Origin: Ifrita kowaldi
Taxonomy: Eukaryota; Chordata; Aves; Passeriformes; Cinclosomatidae
DNA: 64,000 bases
Direction of reading: 5' to 3'
Assembly: GCA_013398055.1 (NCBI GenBank)
Contig: VZRS01009544.1
Coordinates: forward strand, 434,001-498,000
The position numbers were made by a program, and so were the translations under genes. Under the pieces are notes generated by a model. It worked only from the letters and a program-made list of their open reading frames with translations. It did no database searches and had not been told where the DNA came from. Of this stretch, positions 13,449 through 25,025 are shown piece by piece (the stretch's first letter is position 1; each line of letters starts with the position of its first letter).

Positions 13449-13980
13449 AATCATAGAATCATAGAAGTCCTGAGTTGGAAGGGACCCACAGGCATCATCA
13501 AGTCCAAATCCTGGCCCTGCACAGGACAGCCCTGAGAATCTCATCATGAGCCTGAGAGCATTGTCCAAACACTCCTTGAACTCTGTCAGGCTTAGTGCTG
13601 TGACCACTTCCCTGGAGAGCCTGTTCCAGGGCCCAGCCACCCTCTGGGTGAAAAAATCTTTTCCTGATATCCAACCTAAATCTGCCCTGGCACAACTTCA
13701 GGCCATTCCCTCGGGTCCTGTCACAGGTCACCACAGAGAAGAGATCAGTGTCTGCCCCTCCTCTTCCCCTCATGAGGAAGTTGGAGACTGTGATGAGATC
13801 TCCCCTGTCTCCTCCAGACTGAACAAACCAAGCACTCCAGCTGCTCTATGGTTTCCCCTCTAAACCCTTCACCATCTTCATAGCTGTCTTTTGGACATGC
13901 TCTAATAGCTTCTTTTATTGTGGCACCAAAACTGCACACTGGAGTCAAAGTAAGGCTGCACCAGCAACATGAATACAGAG
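13449..13980 (-). mobile_element. CR1 LINE, 5'-truncated, 3' end at 13449
   Basis: Read on the minus strand, the element ends in two near-perfect copies of the ATTCTATG octamer that terminate avian CR1 elements. Upstream is the conserved CR1 tail, whose plus-strand complement includes GAGTTGGAAGGGACC. A decayed end of the reverse-transcriptase ORF is readable on the minus strand around 13470-13640 (WNRLSREVVTALSLTEFKE resembles the CR1 C-terminus). About 530 bp remain of a 4-5 kb element, the usual outcome of truncated target-primed insertion. It lies in the same orientation as FILIP1. Some frame breaks and substitutions make it moderately old; it is not capable of movement. Confidence 0.93.
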
Positions 13981-15486
13981 TTTTTCTTGCAAGGACGACT
14001 TTATGTACAGCAAAATTTTTTCTCACCTTTCATCTTAGCTTAATTTCCTAATACTTGAAACTGTGAATTTCACTTGCATGAATTTGTTTTAACTTTTCTG
14101 TATTCAAGTCTAGGTACACGATGTACTCTGGAGGTAAAGAGATTACTTCAGTGATGGAAAGTGATCACTGTTGATTGTTGATTTTGTACAAAGGGTAAGT
14201 GAAATATACATCCAGAAATACAGATGATCCCTCATGGCCCTGAGGATATTAAACAGAACTGTGCTATCTTCTCCACACTGTGCAGAACTTTCTGGCCTTG
14301 TATGAAGCCTTTGGAGCTATACCCTGTATTTAATTTTATTGTGTGCTATCTTTCAGTGATAACTCAGAAAGCTCTTCTAAAATCAATACTGCAGAAGAGG
14401 CACATGATAGACCAGCTCATCCACTGCATAAATCTTCTGAAGTGACTCCAGAAGAATTACATCAGAAATTAATTTGGCCTCTTATGTTTGAAAAAGTCCC
14501 TGCTAAAGATTGCAGAGCTGAGGAGAAGCAGCACTGAGCAATGTATTACTTCTTCCAGCAAGCTTTGAAACAGATCAAATGAGCACTAGAAGACATCTGT
14601 CTGTTATTTCCTGCCCACACAGCTTTGTTCTGCTGTATTGCCAGATCGCTCCATGGATGATGTCACTTTTTTCTGAAGAAAACAGGCCACCAGAGCCTTT
14701 CACTGACATAATTAATTATCTGTAATCTGGGCCACAGCCAGCAAAATTCCCATGGCAAGGCCCTGAGAAGTATTAACTCCACACTGCTTGATGTTTTCAG
14801 AATTATTATGGTCTGGGATGCCCTGTCTTGTCTTTTCACACTGAAAGAGTGCTTTGCTTGATATTATCAAGCCGTGGGGCAGTTACTGCAGCATATAGAA
14901 TTACAGTGTCATGATCCAGTCAGCACAGAGACACCAAGGCGAGGGGTCACTGTCAAGTTATGTGTGTGAATCTGCATGTTGGGATGTGTTCTACATGCTC
15001 CAGCAATGCCTCACAATGGCTAAACCCACTGTTTTGGGTTTGCTGTATCCAGTCATAGAGTTTTTGTCTCAGCCAACATTACCTGTATAATATTTTTCTC
15101 ATGACCCAAAGCCCAGCAGCAAGCAGAAATCACAGATTGATCCAACTAGCCATCAAGTTGCCATGTTCCTTTTGTAACCAGAACTTATTTTGTGATCAGT
15201 TAGCAGCTCTTTAAGAGGAAAAAAGTGACTAATGAAAGGGCAATAAGAGAAAAAGCATTTATTTTCCTCTTTCTTCTGTTATCATCTGGCCCTATTACCA
15301 AGTCTAGACCAAGACACAAGAGATCCATGGATCATGGACCTCTTTCTTATGCTTCACATAGAAAATTAATGCCACCATGCTCCAATTTCCATTCCATAAA
15401 GGAAATAATATTTCTCATGAATGAGATTTAATTCCCAAGTATATAGAAGATCTAGGTATGCTATGAATGCTACAAAAAATATGGCA

Positions 15487-15520
15487 CTATATCATCAATA
15501 GGAAGGCTATATCATCAATA
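15487..15520. repeat. 14-bp direct repeat, 20-bp period
   Basis: CTATATCATCAATA occurs at 15487-15500 and 15507-15520, separated by 6 bp. A minor local duplication. Confidence 0.85.
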
Positions 15521-16300
15521 TAATTGTTTTCCTATTAATTTTTCCCCATTTGTTATATTCTTTTATTTCCTCCACGTTCATGTTCTTCTATACTATCATC
15601 CAATTTGCTGAAATCCATTGGAAACTAAGAAGTATCTTCATTAGACATGTAACTCATCTTGTCTAAATTGCTCTTTGCAAATGCTACATTGATGGTGTAA
15701 GGAACAGAAGCATCAGAAATTAGGTGATCTCACCTGAATTTCAGGGATGCACTGCTGCTGTGAGTACCCTGTCTCCAAGAGGAACAAATCAGCCCAGGCA
15801 TTTTTTTTCCACAGTGATCTTGCTGCCTTCTGGCAGGAACAAGCACAAGAGGAGCAGGATGGAGCAAGACAAGCTGGAGCCAGCAGGGCTGTATCCACCA
15901 GGATGATGAAATCAGGGACAATCCTTCTGCCTCCTTTGTGGAGATAGGAGCATGTGGGACACTAACAGACCTAAGTGTGTGTACATGTGTAATAAACTGT
16001 ATACACAACTTTCTCTCTTGTCCAAGCATTTCGTTGGCTTCAACAAGATGTTTTTGAGTACTCTGAGCTACACAATGTGCATTCAAGTTACTGGTGGCTG
16101 ATGAATGGGCAAGAACAGTAGGACTGCATTACAGCAAGCACTCAGCAGCATAGCCAATTATTTGAACGGAGGAGTTGTCAGAGGAAACAAGGGAAGTGAC
16201 ACAAACTCTTGGTGTGAAGCAACTAGAGAAGGTGGGCAATGAAAGGTGCAGAGTGAGAGCTCCCAGCCATGCCCACGATGCCCTCACAACCTCCAGCAAA

Positions 16301-16560
16301 CTCCAAAATTCCCCTGATTCCCCCCCAATGTCTGTCCTTCCCTTTGCCCTCCCCAAGCCCCAGCAATCTCCAAAATACCCCTGATTCCCCCCAATGTCTG
16401 TCCTTCCCTTTGCCCTCCCCAAGCCCCAGCAATCTCCAAAATACCCCTGATTCCCCCCAATGTCTGTCCTTCCCTTTGCCCTCCCCAAGCCCCAGCAATC
16501 TCCAAAATACCCCTGATTCCCCCCAATGTCTGTCCTTCCCTTTGCCCTCCCCAAGCCCCA
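16301..16560. repeat. 66-bp minisatellite, about 4 copies
   Basis: Four consecutive copies start with CTCCAAAAT at 16301, 16368, 16434 and 16500. The first copy is 67 bp (one extra C in a C-run), the next two are 66 bp and the last is slightly short. The second to fourth copies look essentially identical; the first differs by the extra C and an A/T change. The unit is pyrimidine-rich (plus strand), ending CCCTCCCCAAGCCCCAGCAA. Because 66 is a multiple of three, open frames persist on both strands, but no start context, splice signals or homology support a protein. Confidence 0.95.
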
Positions 16561-18141
16561 ACTGGACATCCTTTCCCCTCTCCATCCTTCCACTGCATTT
16601 CCAGGAATGACTCTGAAGCCCTACAAAATGCTATTTTACCTGAACTACTGAGATTGCCTGAGCCAGTACTGGAGAACTGGGGTTTCATTGTGAGGCCACA
16701 TCATTATTTCTCTTTCTGATTTGTTTAAACTTGAAGGTGACAAATGTCTGGAAGTTACCATGCAACTGTATTTGAGTTAGTTCAGTTCCACTTGTTTTTC
16801 TGGCACAGAAGAATTGATGCTAATTTTTTGCAAAGAAAACCAATAATTTCCAGGATAACAAAGACATCACTTGCAAAATCCAAACCCTTCCTGTCTCAGG
16901 AAAGGACTTCCCTTCGTAGTGCCTCCCTCAGTAGTGCATCATTTTGGGTGTCACATCTGCACAACCCTCTGAAATAAGTCACTGAGTTCGCTTTATTTTG
17001 GACATCATGCAAAATTCTGCACTCAAGCCAGCAATTTTGTAAGATGTGGCAAGACACAGGATGTTCAGTAGGACCTGCAGTTTTCTATGTTTCTCTCTCT
17101 TTAGTCAACCAATAGGTGGAGCCTTTAACCCTAGAAACAAGACACTTTCTCAGCCATGCTCTCACAATTATTATGTAAAGGCTTGTATTTGCTTTTATTA
17201 AAGCTTGTTTTGGGCGAAATATAATCTGTTTGGACTCAAGACCTCGTCTGATCCTCAGCTAGAGAACGAGAGACGAAAACTTAATAAATACACGGCTGGG
17301 GCAGCAAAGTTAATAAAAACAGATTCATCTACCACTGCAAAGTTCAATTAACAACTGGTGACTCAGAGTACTGGACAGCATTATGACACATAAGACATAT
17401 GCTCGTTGTAAGCTCTCCAAAGAATTCCAGATATTTTAAAGCCAGAGAGATCATGCATTTAACATAGATTGCAAAAGGATTGGCCATGTGCTCTCCCATA
17501 GAGTGAACCTTCTCTTAAGAAAAATGAGAAAAGATGCAAACTTTTTCATTACTGTTGCACTGAGTATACAATTTCTATTAGGTATGTGTAAAGAAAATGA
17601 AAAATAAATAGTCAAATTATATCAGTTATTTAAAATTAATTTTTAAATCTTGCAGGAAAGGAACAGTTTGGAACAAGACCAAAACTTTAAAAAGGTAGTT
17701 GTGGGCAATTATGTTGTGTTTTGAACAGAAGACTAGGAATTTTTGGAAAAAAACCCCAAGATGTTCACACTATTCCTTCCATTCTAGATAAGATATTCAG
17801 TGGGTCAGAGACACTTGCCAATTACTCCTCTCTCTTCTGGTCCTTCAAGCCTAACTAATGCAATAGATTTGTTAAGTACAGCTCAGGCATTAATAGAGAA
17901 GGATGTTTTTCTGAAATGTCTTTGTGAAAGAGGTCTTCAGGCTACAGCTGTCCAGTGACAGTGACATTTTATTGAGGATTATTACTTGGAAAAACATATA
18001 ATTCTAAAGCAATTTTAGTACCAAAGAGATGGATGGCTATCATCACTATGGTTGGTAGTACCTCTGCCCTATATTTCAGACAGAGAAGGAAATTGCCTAA
18101 ATAGCACAATTTAACTATATTTCAGTATACTGTCTTACCTC

Positions 18142-18160
18142 TTTTTTTTTTTTTTTTTTT
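18142..18160. repeat. T19 homopolymer with CT-rich flank
   Basis: A run of 19 T followed by CCTCTCTCTC. No retroposon body is recognisable beside it. Confidence 0.9.
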
Positions 18161-19519
18161 CCTCTCTCTCATAAAACAGCTGGGTTCTGTTTTATGATTT
18201 TGGGACTTGCTAGACAAGTTCTTCTTTCCTCCTATGGTATGTTCTGCACTTTGCACAGCAGTGAATGTAAGCTACAGAAAATAAACCATACTATTCTGGA
18301 CAAAATTAATCTCTGGTTATAAATTATTCAATAAAAATAGAAAAGAGCATATGTGAAAACTTTTTTTTTTTGTGCTGCTAAAGCATTTTTCACCAGGAAA
18401 ACACAAACAAACCAGGGCTCAGTAAGAGAGGAGAGAATTTTTTAACTCGTTGTACTGATATGCCAGACATTTTTAAAGTTTGTTTTTAGGCTCTTATTTT
18501 GCTACACTGTGGATACCATCTTTTCCTTCATTTTCTTGCCTTTTTTATGCCCACTTTCCATGTTTTTAGCTTGGCTCCATTTATCTCTGTTGTATTCCCC
18601 TTTTGCTTACGCTCTTTTTTCTTCTATTGCCCAGCCTCTTTCCCCTCATTCCATTCTCCTTAAATCACCTCTCCCTCCTCACATTAACCCTATCTTCTCT
18701 TTTTCCCTGTAGCTCTGTACATGCCAAGGTTTTTCTCTTGGGGAATTTGTATTTCATCTGTATGATATGCTCATAAGTCCTAAACTATTTCAATTCAATC
18801 AACAAGACCTCACAGATACCCTACATGCACTTTTCCCTGGCGTTACCTATTCTTTCTGCCTTGGCTCATCTGCAGCTTGTTAATCTGTGCTATTTTGCTA
18901 ATGACCATTTGGAAAATCCTTCCCATCACTGCTTTCTCTGGGGCCAAGGCAACTTGCCCCAGCTTTCTCTTCTGATTTTGGGCACAAGAAACACATCTGG
19001 CTTCTACCCACCTATCTATCCCATATTCCCTGCTTGAGCTTTCAGGCAGATCCATATTTATTAATATTAATGGAAGAGTATGAAAAAAGGCACTGAAGAA
19101 AAATATAGAAGTTTATACAGTGTTTTTAACTAAACAACAACTAGGTGCCTCCGACAATGTTGTTACACCATCTTGGAAAAGTCAATACAAAAGCAGTTTG
19201 AGGCATTACATGAAAGTTTACACGTTGCAGCAAGCGGAAAGAGAGACAGAGAGAAAAACATCACAACAACATCTACAGAGTCAAATTCTCTCGCTTGTAC
19301 TAGTCAGACTGGCAAGTGATGGGAAGGCCAAGTAATGCCATCTCTTAAGAGAAAGGCAAATATTAAACCAAATGCACAAGGCACTAGTGAGCTCTCTCCT
19401 ACAGCAAGCACCATGTGCAGTTCCAGCTACAGACACTGAGAAAGGTGAGCCCATGGTGTGGCTGCTGCTGGTCAAGGGGTGATGGAAGACATGCAGAGTC
19501 TATTTTGCTAGGGGAGACT

Positions 19520-19780
19520 GGAAGGATGTGGTACGGCTAGCACAGCAAAAACAAAGGCTCAGAGGATGCAAGACTGCTGTCTACAAATACATCAGGCATT
19601 AAAGACAGGAGAGAGAGAGGTGGGCTTTCAAAGCAGGATAACTGTATAGCAGAGTTTCATAAATGTTTCACTAGATATAATTAAAATTACATTAGAAATT
19701 AAAAGGGGGAAGTTATCTAAATATTAAAGCTTTTCAGTTCTGAGACTATTATCCAATAGGAGTAGTCAAAATAAACAACC
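19520..19780 (+). mobile_element. Ancient CR1-like LINE relic
   Basis: The stretch around 19555-19600, including GACTGCTGTCTACAAATACA, resembles the segment of old amniote CR1/L3-type elements encoding the C-terminal part of the reverse-transcriptase protein (Leu-Arg-...-Ala-Val-Tyr-Lys-Tyr-Ile). A weaker match (ATTAGAAATTAAAAGG) follows at about 19692. The frame is broken and edges are uncertain. It parallels the clearer relic at 44 kb. Confidence 0.5.
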
Positions 19781-22700
19781 CACTTCATCTTAAAACACAG
19801 CTTACTAAGTTAACAACAAAGGTTGAATGGAGTATTTGCCTAAAAAATTACATGCTGGGACTTGATATACAGTATATCTTCTACAATTCTGTCTCCAGAA
19901 TTCTCAGGTCAGTCAATGCATCTGCAGTACAAGGATGAGGAAGGCCTGGGTTGGGAAGTGACAAAAAGATAGAATAAGAAAAAAGGTCACAACTAGAGAA
20001 ATAAAGAAGGGAAGAAAAGTGAATAGAGAAATTTAGATCTTAGGAAAAAGAACAGAACAGAGTGATTATGGAATAAAATGTATTATATAATATGTATCCA
20101 TAAAAAAGGGAAAGAAAGTAGGAAGCAGAAAGATGGAAACAGTAAAGAATTTTCCTTTCTTTTACATTTACAAAGCATAGTTTTCTGATAGAAAGACAGT
20201 AAAATACTAAAATACCTTTAAAAATTGTTAAAATGGAATGGCTAGTTTATCACCTATATCCATGAGTTAATTGACTTTAAGAGAGAGGATTTTCCTCGTG
20301 GCAGGATGTGCAGCCACTGATACCTAAGTGTTTCATAAGGACCTTGCCAGAGAGAACCAGAGTCTTCTGATAACCTTTCCCTGATCCACCCAGGTGGAGA
20401 AGAAAGTCTTGAGGGTGAGCTCCTCTTGTCTCTGTTGGTTAAGAGAACTCCTTCCCCCATGACTATCTTGTTTCAAAGACCAGCAACCAGCCTCCCATAC
20501 CTGCCCTACAACAAATTGCTCTGGCATGTGAGCACTCAAATTAACCCTTAAATGCAGTCTTGAATAAATACTGATAAGGAACGGACTTCTTTGACTGCAG
20601 AGTCACTTAGTCTCTCCCTTTGAAGGAGGGATGCTATATAAACAGGTTTACCTCTGAATATCTGCTACACAGTGTTTCCTTTCGAACATCAAACCAAAGC
20701 CAGTGTTACATCAGACCATTTGGAAGTCTGAGGACGTGTCAGAAATTGTGTCTTGTGATTAATTTATATATCACTTGTATATTACACATACTGTTCCCCA
20801 AGACATCACATTTCACATATTGTCCATCTGCACCCTCAGGTCTGTAACACAGGAAATGTACAGCTGACACCTAAATATGTATTTCCTTTATACCCCATGG
20901 CTGCATGGCTCTGAGGAGCTCTGCTCCTCAACAGTGCCAGGCTCTCAGGAAACATTTCCCTCAGCCCTAAAGAGTCCTCGACAGGAATGGGGGCTGAGCT
21001 GCAGGGGATGAATGTCATGTTGGCACCAGAGAAACACAGTAAAACATGGACTATTATAAAGGCCTCGAGTGGAAAAGTTGCTCCTTTTTAAATTGGTGTG
21101 AAATACAGAAAACTGTCTCCCAAGCTTAAAATGTCCTCCAGCAATAGGCACAGAATCTGGATAAGAAGTTATTTTTCTTGAAAAATCTAATGATTTGTAG
21201 CGGGATGCTGTTTTTATAAATATACTTTTATTATTGTGGGTTTTTTTCCCAAAGATGCAATAAAAGAGTGAGTCGTAAACATGTAGGAATACTGCTCCTC
21301 ATTTCCTTTTGGGCCCCCAATCAGGAAATGTTGAAAATCAGTGTTGGTATTGCTGAAGATTAATGGCTGCTGCTCAGAAACCATACAGAAAAGGAACATA
21401 TTCCTGCCAGGACAAATACATAGGCCATTGGACAAAAATCTGCGAACCACAGATAGGATTATATCATCATTGCAAAGATCCACACTGCCTGTCTTGCTCT
21501 GTAATTAATAATATTCACATGTGGGTTTGACTGAAATCACTGTAACAACCAGGCAAATTAATGCCATGCCTTCATGGTCTAATTTATTCTACTGGTATTT
21601 GAAGTTTTCTTTTCAAATCAGCTTTGCAGTATTTAAAAATCAAATTTTTTTCCAGGTATAGGAAACAATCCTTCATGGATTTTTTGCCACTATATTTTCA
21701 ATATGGGTTTAAAGACCATGTAATCACTACTTTTTTCATATGAGCAGTTAGATCTCACAGGAGAAAATACACTCCACTGAGCTATAAGGCTGTTAAAATA
21801 AATCCCTGTCATCAGTTCATTTGCTCCCCACTCTCTTTCAGAGAGGCTGTACTTAAGAGCTCTCCTGCCATATATTTTGGGACACATTCTCATCACCGCA
21901 GCTTCTGTATACTTTTTCTTCCCTTTTGTTTTCTTACAAAATAAGGCATAGGCTACGGTGACCTCAGATGTTTATGAAAAGCTTTCCTTCTCTGTATTCA
22001 GTAAATGCACAGGGTCCAGCCATGAAACGTGAAGACAGGCAGAGCTGAGTCCAACTTGGTTCTAGAAGCTAAAGCACAAGCAAGCTACCTGAGGGTATTA
22101 TAATTTTAAAAACCAATCAAGTTTAAAATTATGACAAAAGCATCATTGCCAGGGCATCTCTCCATGGTTTTCTGGCAACTTTGCCCTCAAAATTAAGAGC
22201 TGGGGCATCAGGTCATAAAGTAAGTGCTCAATATTGATACCAAGAGCAATGTGGTGTGGGTCTATGTCACCAGATGATGTGAATAGTGAAAAAAACACGT
22301 GATGCATATGAATACATTACCAGTTTACCCAGCTAACCCCATGGTTGTCATGACCAGATTACCTCCTATGGCTTAGCTCCCTGTTTGAGGGTTCCAAGGC
22401 AGTGTCATCCTGGTGGTAAGATGCCCCCTGCTCATGACTGAGTAAACAGTCATGGTATTTTATCCCATTTTTTTGTTCAGAAAATAATGGATCTCCCTAC
22501 AGGTACAGCCTGATGTTGTTCTCAAAATAAAATCCTCTAACATATGCCTAGATAATGTTTACTTTGCCAGTATTGAAATGGCTTCAAAATAAACCCGCAG
22601 CGTGATTTGTCAGTCCAACAAAACACCAGCCAGCCACCAGAGATGTCTGAACAGATCTGAAAATAAAAAGCCATGAAATGATTCAGTGCATTAGGTCACT

Positions 22701-24746
22701 GTGACAGCCAGGAGGTAATACCAGAGTATTTACTTTGGCTGGAGTCTTCCTTGGCTCTTCTTCATTTGTAGTGTTAAAGCCAGGCTCTCATCTCAAGCCA
22801 AAGTGCTGTAGCTTGCCCACTTCAGAAATGGGTCAACACAGGTACCAGGGAAATAACTAAAGTGGGGGGTTTTGAAATGAAATTAAAACCCCTTATGGAT
22901 TAAAAATAATGACTCTCATCCCTGCCTGGCTGCAAGGAGCAGAAGAACAGATGCACTCTACAGCTACCAGTGTGGTTGTCCCCACACCCTCCTGTCATGC
23001 CAGGAAGCTTTAGCAGTCCCTAACATCTCTTTGGGATCTGTATGTATGAAAACCCCTAAAAGTATTGTCCAGAACCTATCCCCATCATCCCCAGAGGGAT
23101 AATGAGAACACGGGCAGTTCTTCAAAGGTTGTGTAACTACCCCGCAAAGTATGGTGAAGAACAGGAGAATTACTCAAACAATAAAGACCACATTTATTGC
23201 CACACAGGAAACATTAGTGACTTTCTTCACCTCCCCTTTCCAGACCACAGAGGTGACTTCAGGGTAAATCTTTATGAACAACATGAGCATGATACATTTC
23301 TATTGAGGTTTGGCTCTGTTCACCACAGAAGCTGCACGCTAGCTCCATCTCTAAGGAAATTATATATACAAGTTTTTGAATAAAGTAAAATGAAGCACTA
23401 TAAAAATGATTACTTTTCTCTAGTGATAATTTCTTTCTTCCTTTGCAAAATTGCATTAAACAGATTTTCTTCCTTTTTTTTCCTGCAGCTTTTCATTGGA
23501 AAATGACCATTCTCTGTCTTTGACAAAATTATTTCTTTCAAATGCATACTTCTTGTAACTTGAGATTAGTTTCTGACAAACTAGAGGTGAATTATGTGCA
23601 GAAAAAGTGATATTTAATGATACTTAGTGAGATGGAACCTCAGAGTTGTGGTAATGGTGACTAGTGTACCAAAGAAATTAACAGTACAGCTGCTTCTTGT
23701 AATCAGATAAGATGGTAACAAGTTCAACATTAAAGTAATGATGTTATGAATGTGGGTTTCAGGGGGAAAAGCAAAGCCTTATATGAAAAGCTAAATGGTA
23801 ATGATTAATTAGAATAAAGGGATTAAGACAAAATACTTTCAGACAGGTCAGGTGGCTTTTTTCTGCTTGTCCATAGGTTCAGTGAAAAAGATCACTAAAA
23901 TGCAACCAAAAGAACGTATGAATTTGACAAGCAGTCCTGCTACAAAAGGGGATAAGTTTTGAAAAGCCACAAGTCTTCATATTGACTTTTTGAAATACCG
24001 TGGTTCAACTTCTTACTTTGAAATTCTCTGAAGGCTGACACTACTGAGAGTTCAATGATTTATTAGCATTAAAGGGAATCTCAAAACTGGACGGACATTC
24101 AGGGACAAGTTAAGTGCAAAATCAGGCTGACTGTCATCAAGGACTTACTACTGGACTGAATTAACATACAAACTGGGACAACTGAGAAAGCTTTCAAGCA
24201 AGCACTGCTCCAGGAAATCAAACTAATGGATCTTTGAAAGGCAAGGAATGTGCAGAGCACTGGACTCCAGAAATCAGACAGGACAGGCAGAGCTTTGGCT
24301 GAGCCATCAGTAACATCTAAATATACAGAAGTTCCAGGAGACATCTTAAGTCCATTTTCATTATTCCTGACTTGCAGACTTGCCTCTTGAATATTTTCAG
24401 TAATGATTGTAAATACATTCCCTATATTTACTTGTCTTCCCCCCTCCCTTCTTCCCACCCACCACTGATTCCCCTGTGGTTGTTTTCAGCCTCACCTGCA
24501 GATCCCCATTTGTTTGTCAGGTGTTTCTTCGAGAGGTGTTTATAATTTGTTTTGCTTTGGTAAGCTGCAATGGTGAGTGAAGCACTACTTAAAACTATGA
24601 CTGTTAAACACCAACTACCTCTGCTCTCTCCCTGTGGTCCTTTGCCTTAAATACGCACGTCCCTGTTGGTTGAGCCCTGTGCTCTTTGGACAACCTAAAA
24701 ATAGATAGGTACATAGAAAATATGGCTTAGAAGATGTTTAATTTAC

Positions 24747-25025
24747 CTGCAATTCTCCTTCCATTATACTGAGTAATTTTATCAAGTCTTCTTTAGAAAG
24801 CTCTATGGACTTCTTGTTCTTTCGCTCACTAGGACCAGGTGATTTTGAGTGCCGTTTGACAGTTGCTGAAACCATGACCTCATCTTCCTTCCGATGAGGT
24901 TTGTTCTTTTTCTTGGCATCCTCCTGAAGTGTTTCATTCTCTGCATGGCTGATGACAGGCTTGGAACTGGAGAAGTGCCCGTTAGACGAGCTTTCTCCAC
25001 CTTGGTTTCGGGATCTCATCCCTGC
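24747..25025 (-). CDS. FILIP1: FILIP1 start-codon exon (residues 1-91 plus 6 nt 5'UTR)
   Basis: This is the first coding exon of filamin-A-interacting protein 1, a cytoplasmic, actin-associated protein that binds filamin A and promotes its degradation, affecting cell migration, neuronal morphology and muscle. On the minus strand an acceptor (TTTCTTTCTAG) precedes 6 nt of 5'UTR (GCAGGG) and then ATG at 25019. The reading frame runs 91 codons to CAG and stops at a GTAAAT donor at 24746. The N-terminus MRSRNQGGES is the FILIP1 start; the paralogue FILIP1L begins differently after MRSR. Residues ~10-65 are hydrophilic, rich in Ser, Lys and Glu, with a basic stretch near KKKNKPHRKED, and look disordered. 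Residues ~72-91 (ELSKEDLIKLLSIMEGELQ) open the CortBP2-type N-terminal domain. The donor lies between codons (phase 0). An acceptor this close to the ATG implies at least one upstream non-coding exon. Gene identity rests on remembered family sequence and is strong. Confidence 0.95.

Larger units (their letters stand above)
7132..24746 (-). other. FILIP1: FILIP1 17.6-kb intron between first and second coding exons
   Basis: A complete intron of 17,615 bp, from a GTAAAT donor at 24746 to an ATATTACAG acceptor at 7132. It contains short direct duplications near 9.7 and 9.85 kb, a possible MEF2/E-box cluster at 12.64 kb, a recent CR1 at 13.45-13.98 kb, a 66-bp minisatellite at 16.3-16.56 kb, an unexplained CpG-bearing stretch at 17.1-17.3 kb, a T19 run at 18142-18160 and an old CR1 relic near 19.5-19.8 kb. 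From about 19.8 to 24.7 kb I see only unstructured AT-rich sequence. Confidence 0.85.

Noticed and set aside
13437..14026. Several open frames that could be read as a gene
   Set aside because: They fall within the CR1 element; the readable peptide is the decayed end of its reverse transcriptase.
16301..16560. CRISPR-like array
   Set aside because: Repeats are directly tandem with no unique spacers, and the genome is vertebrate.
16129..16688. Four overlapping open frames of 113-154 codons on both strands
   Set aside because: The 66-bp unit is a multiple of three and stop-free in several frames; no homology, start context or splice sites.
4715..25025. Assignment to the paralogue FILIP1L
   Set aside because: The N-terminus and the ETYRRMLEQLLLAEKCHRR segment match FILIP1; FILIP1L differs at many of these positions.
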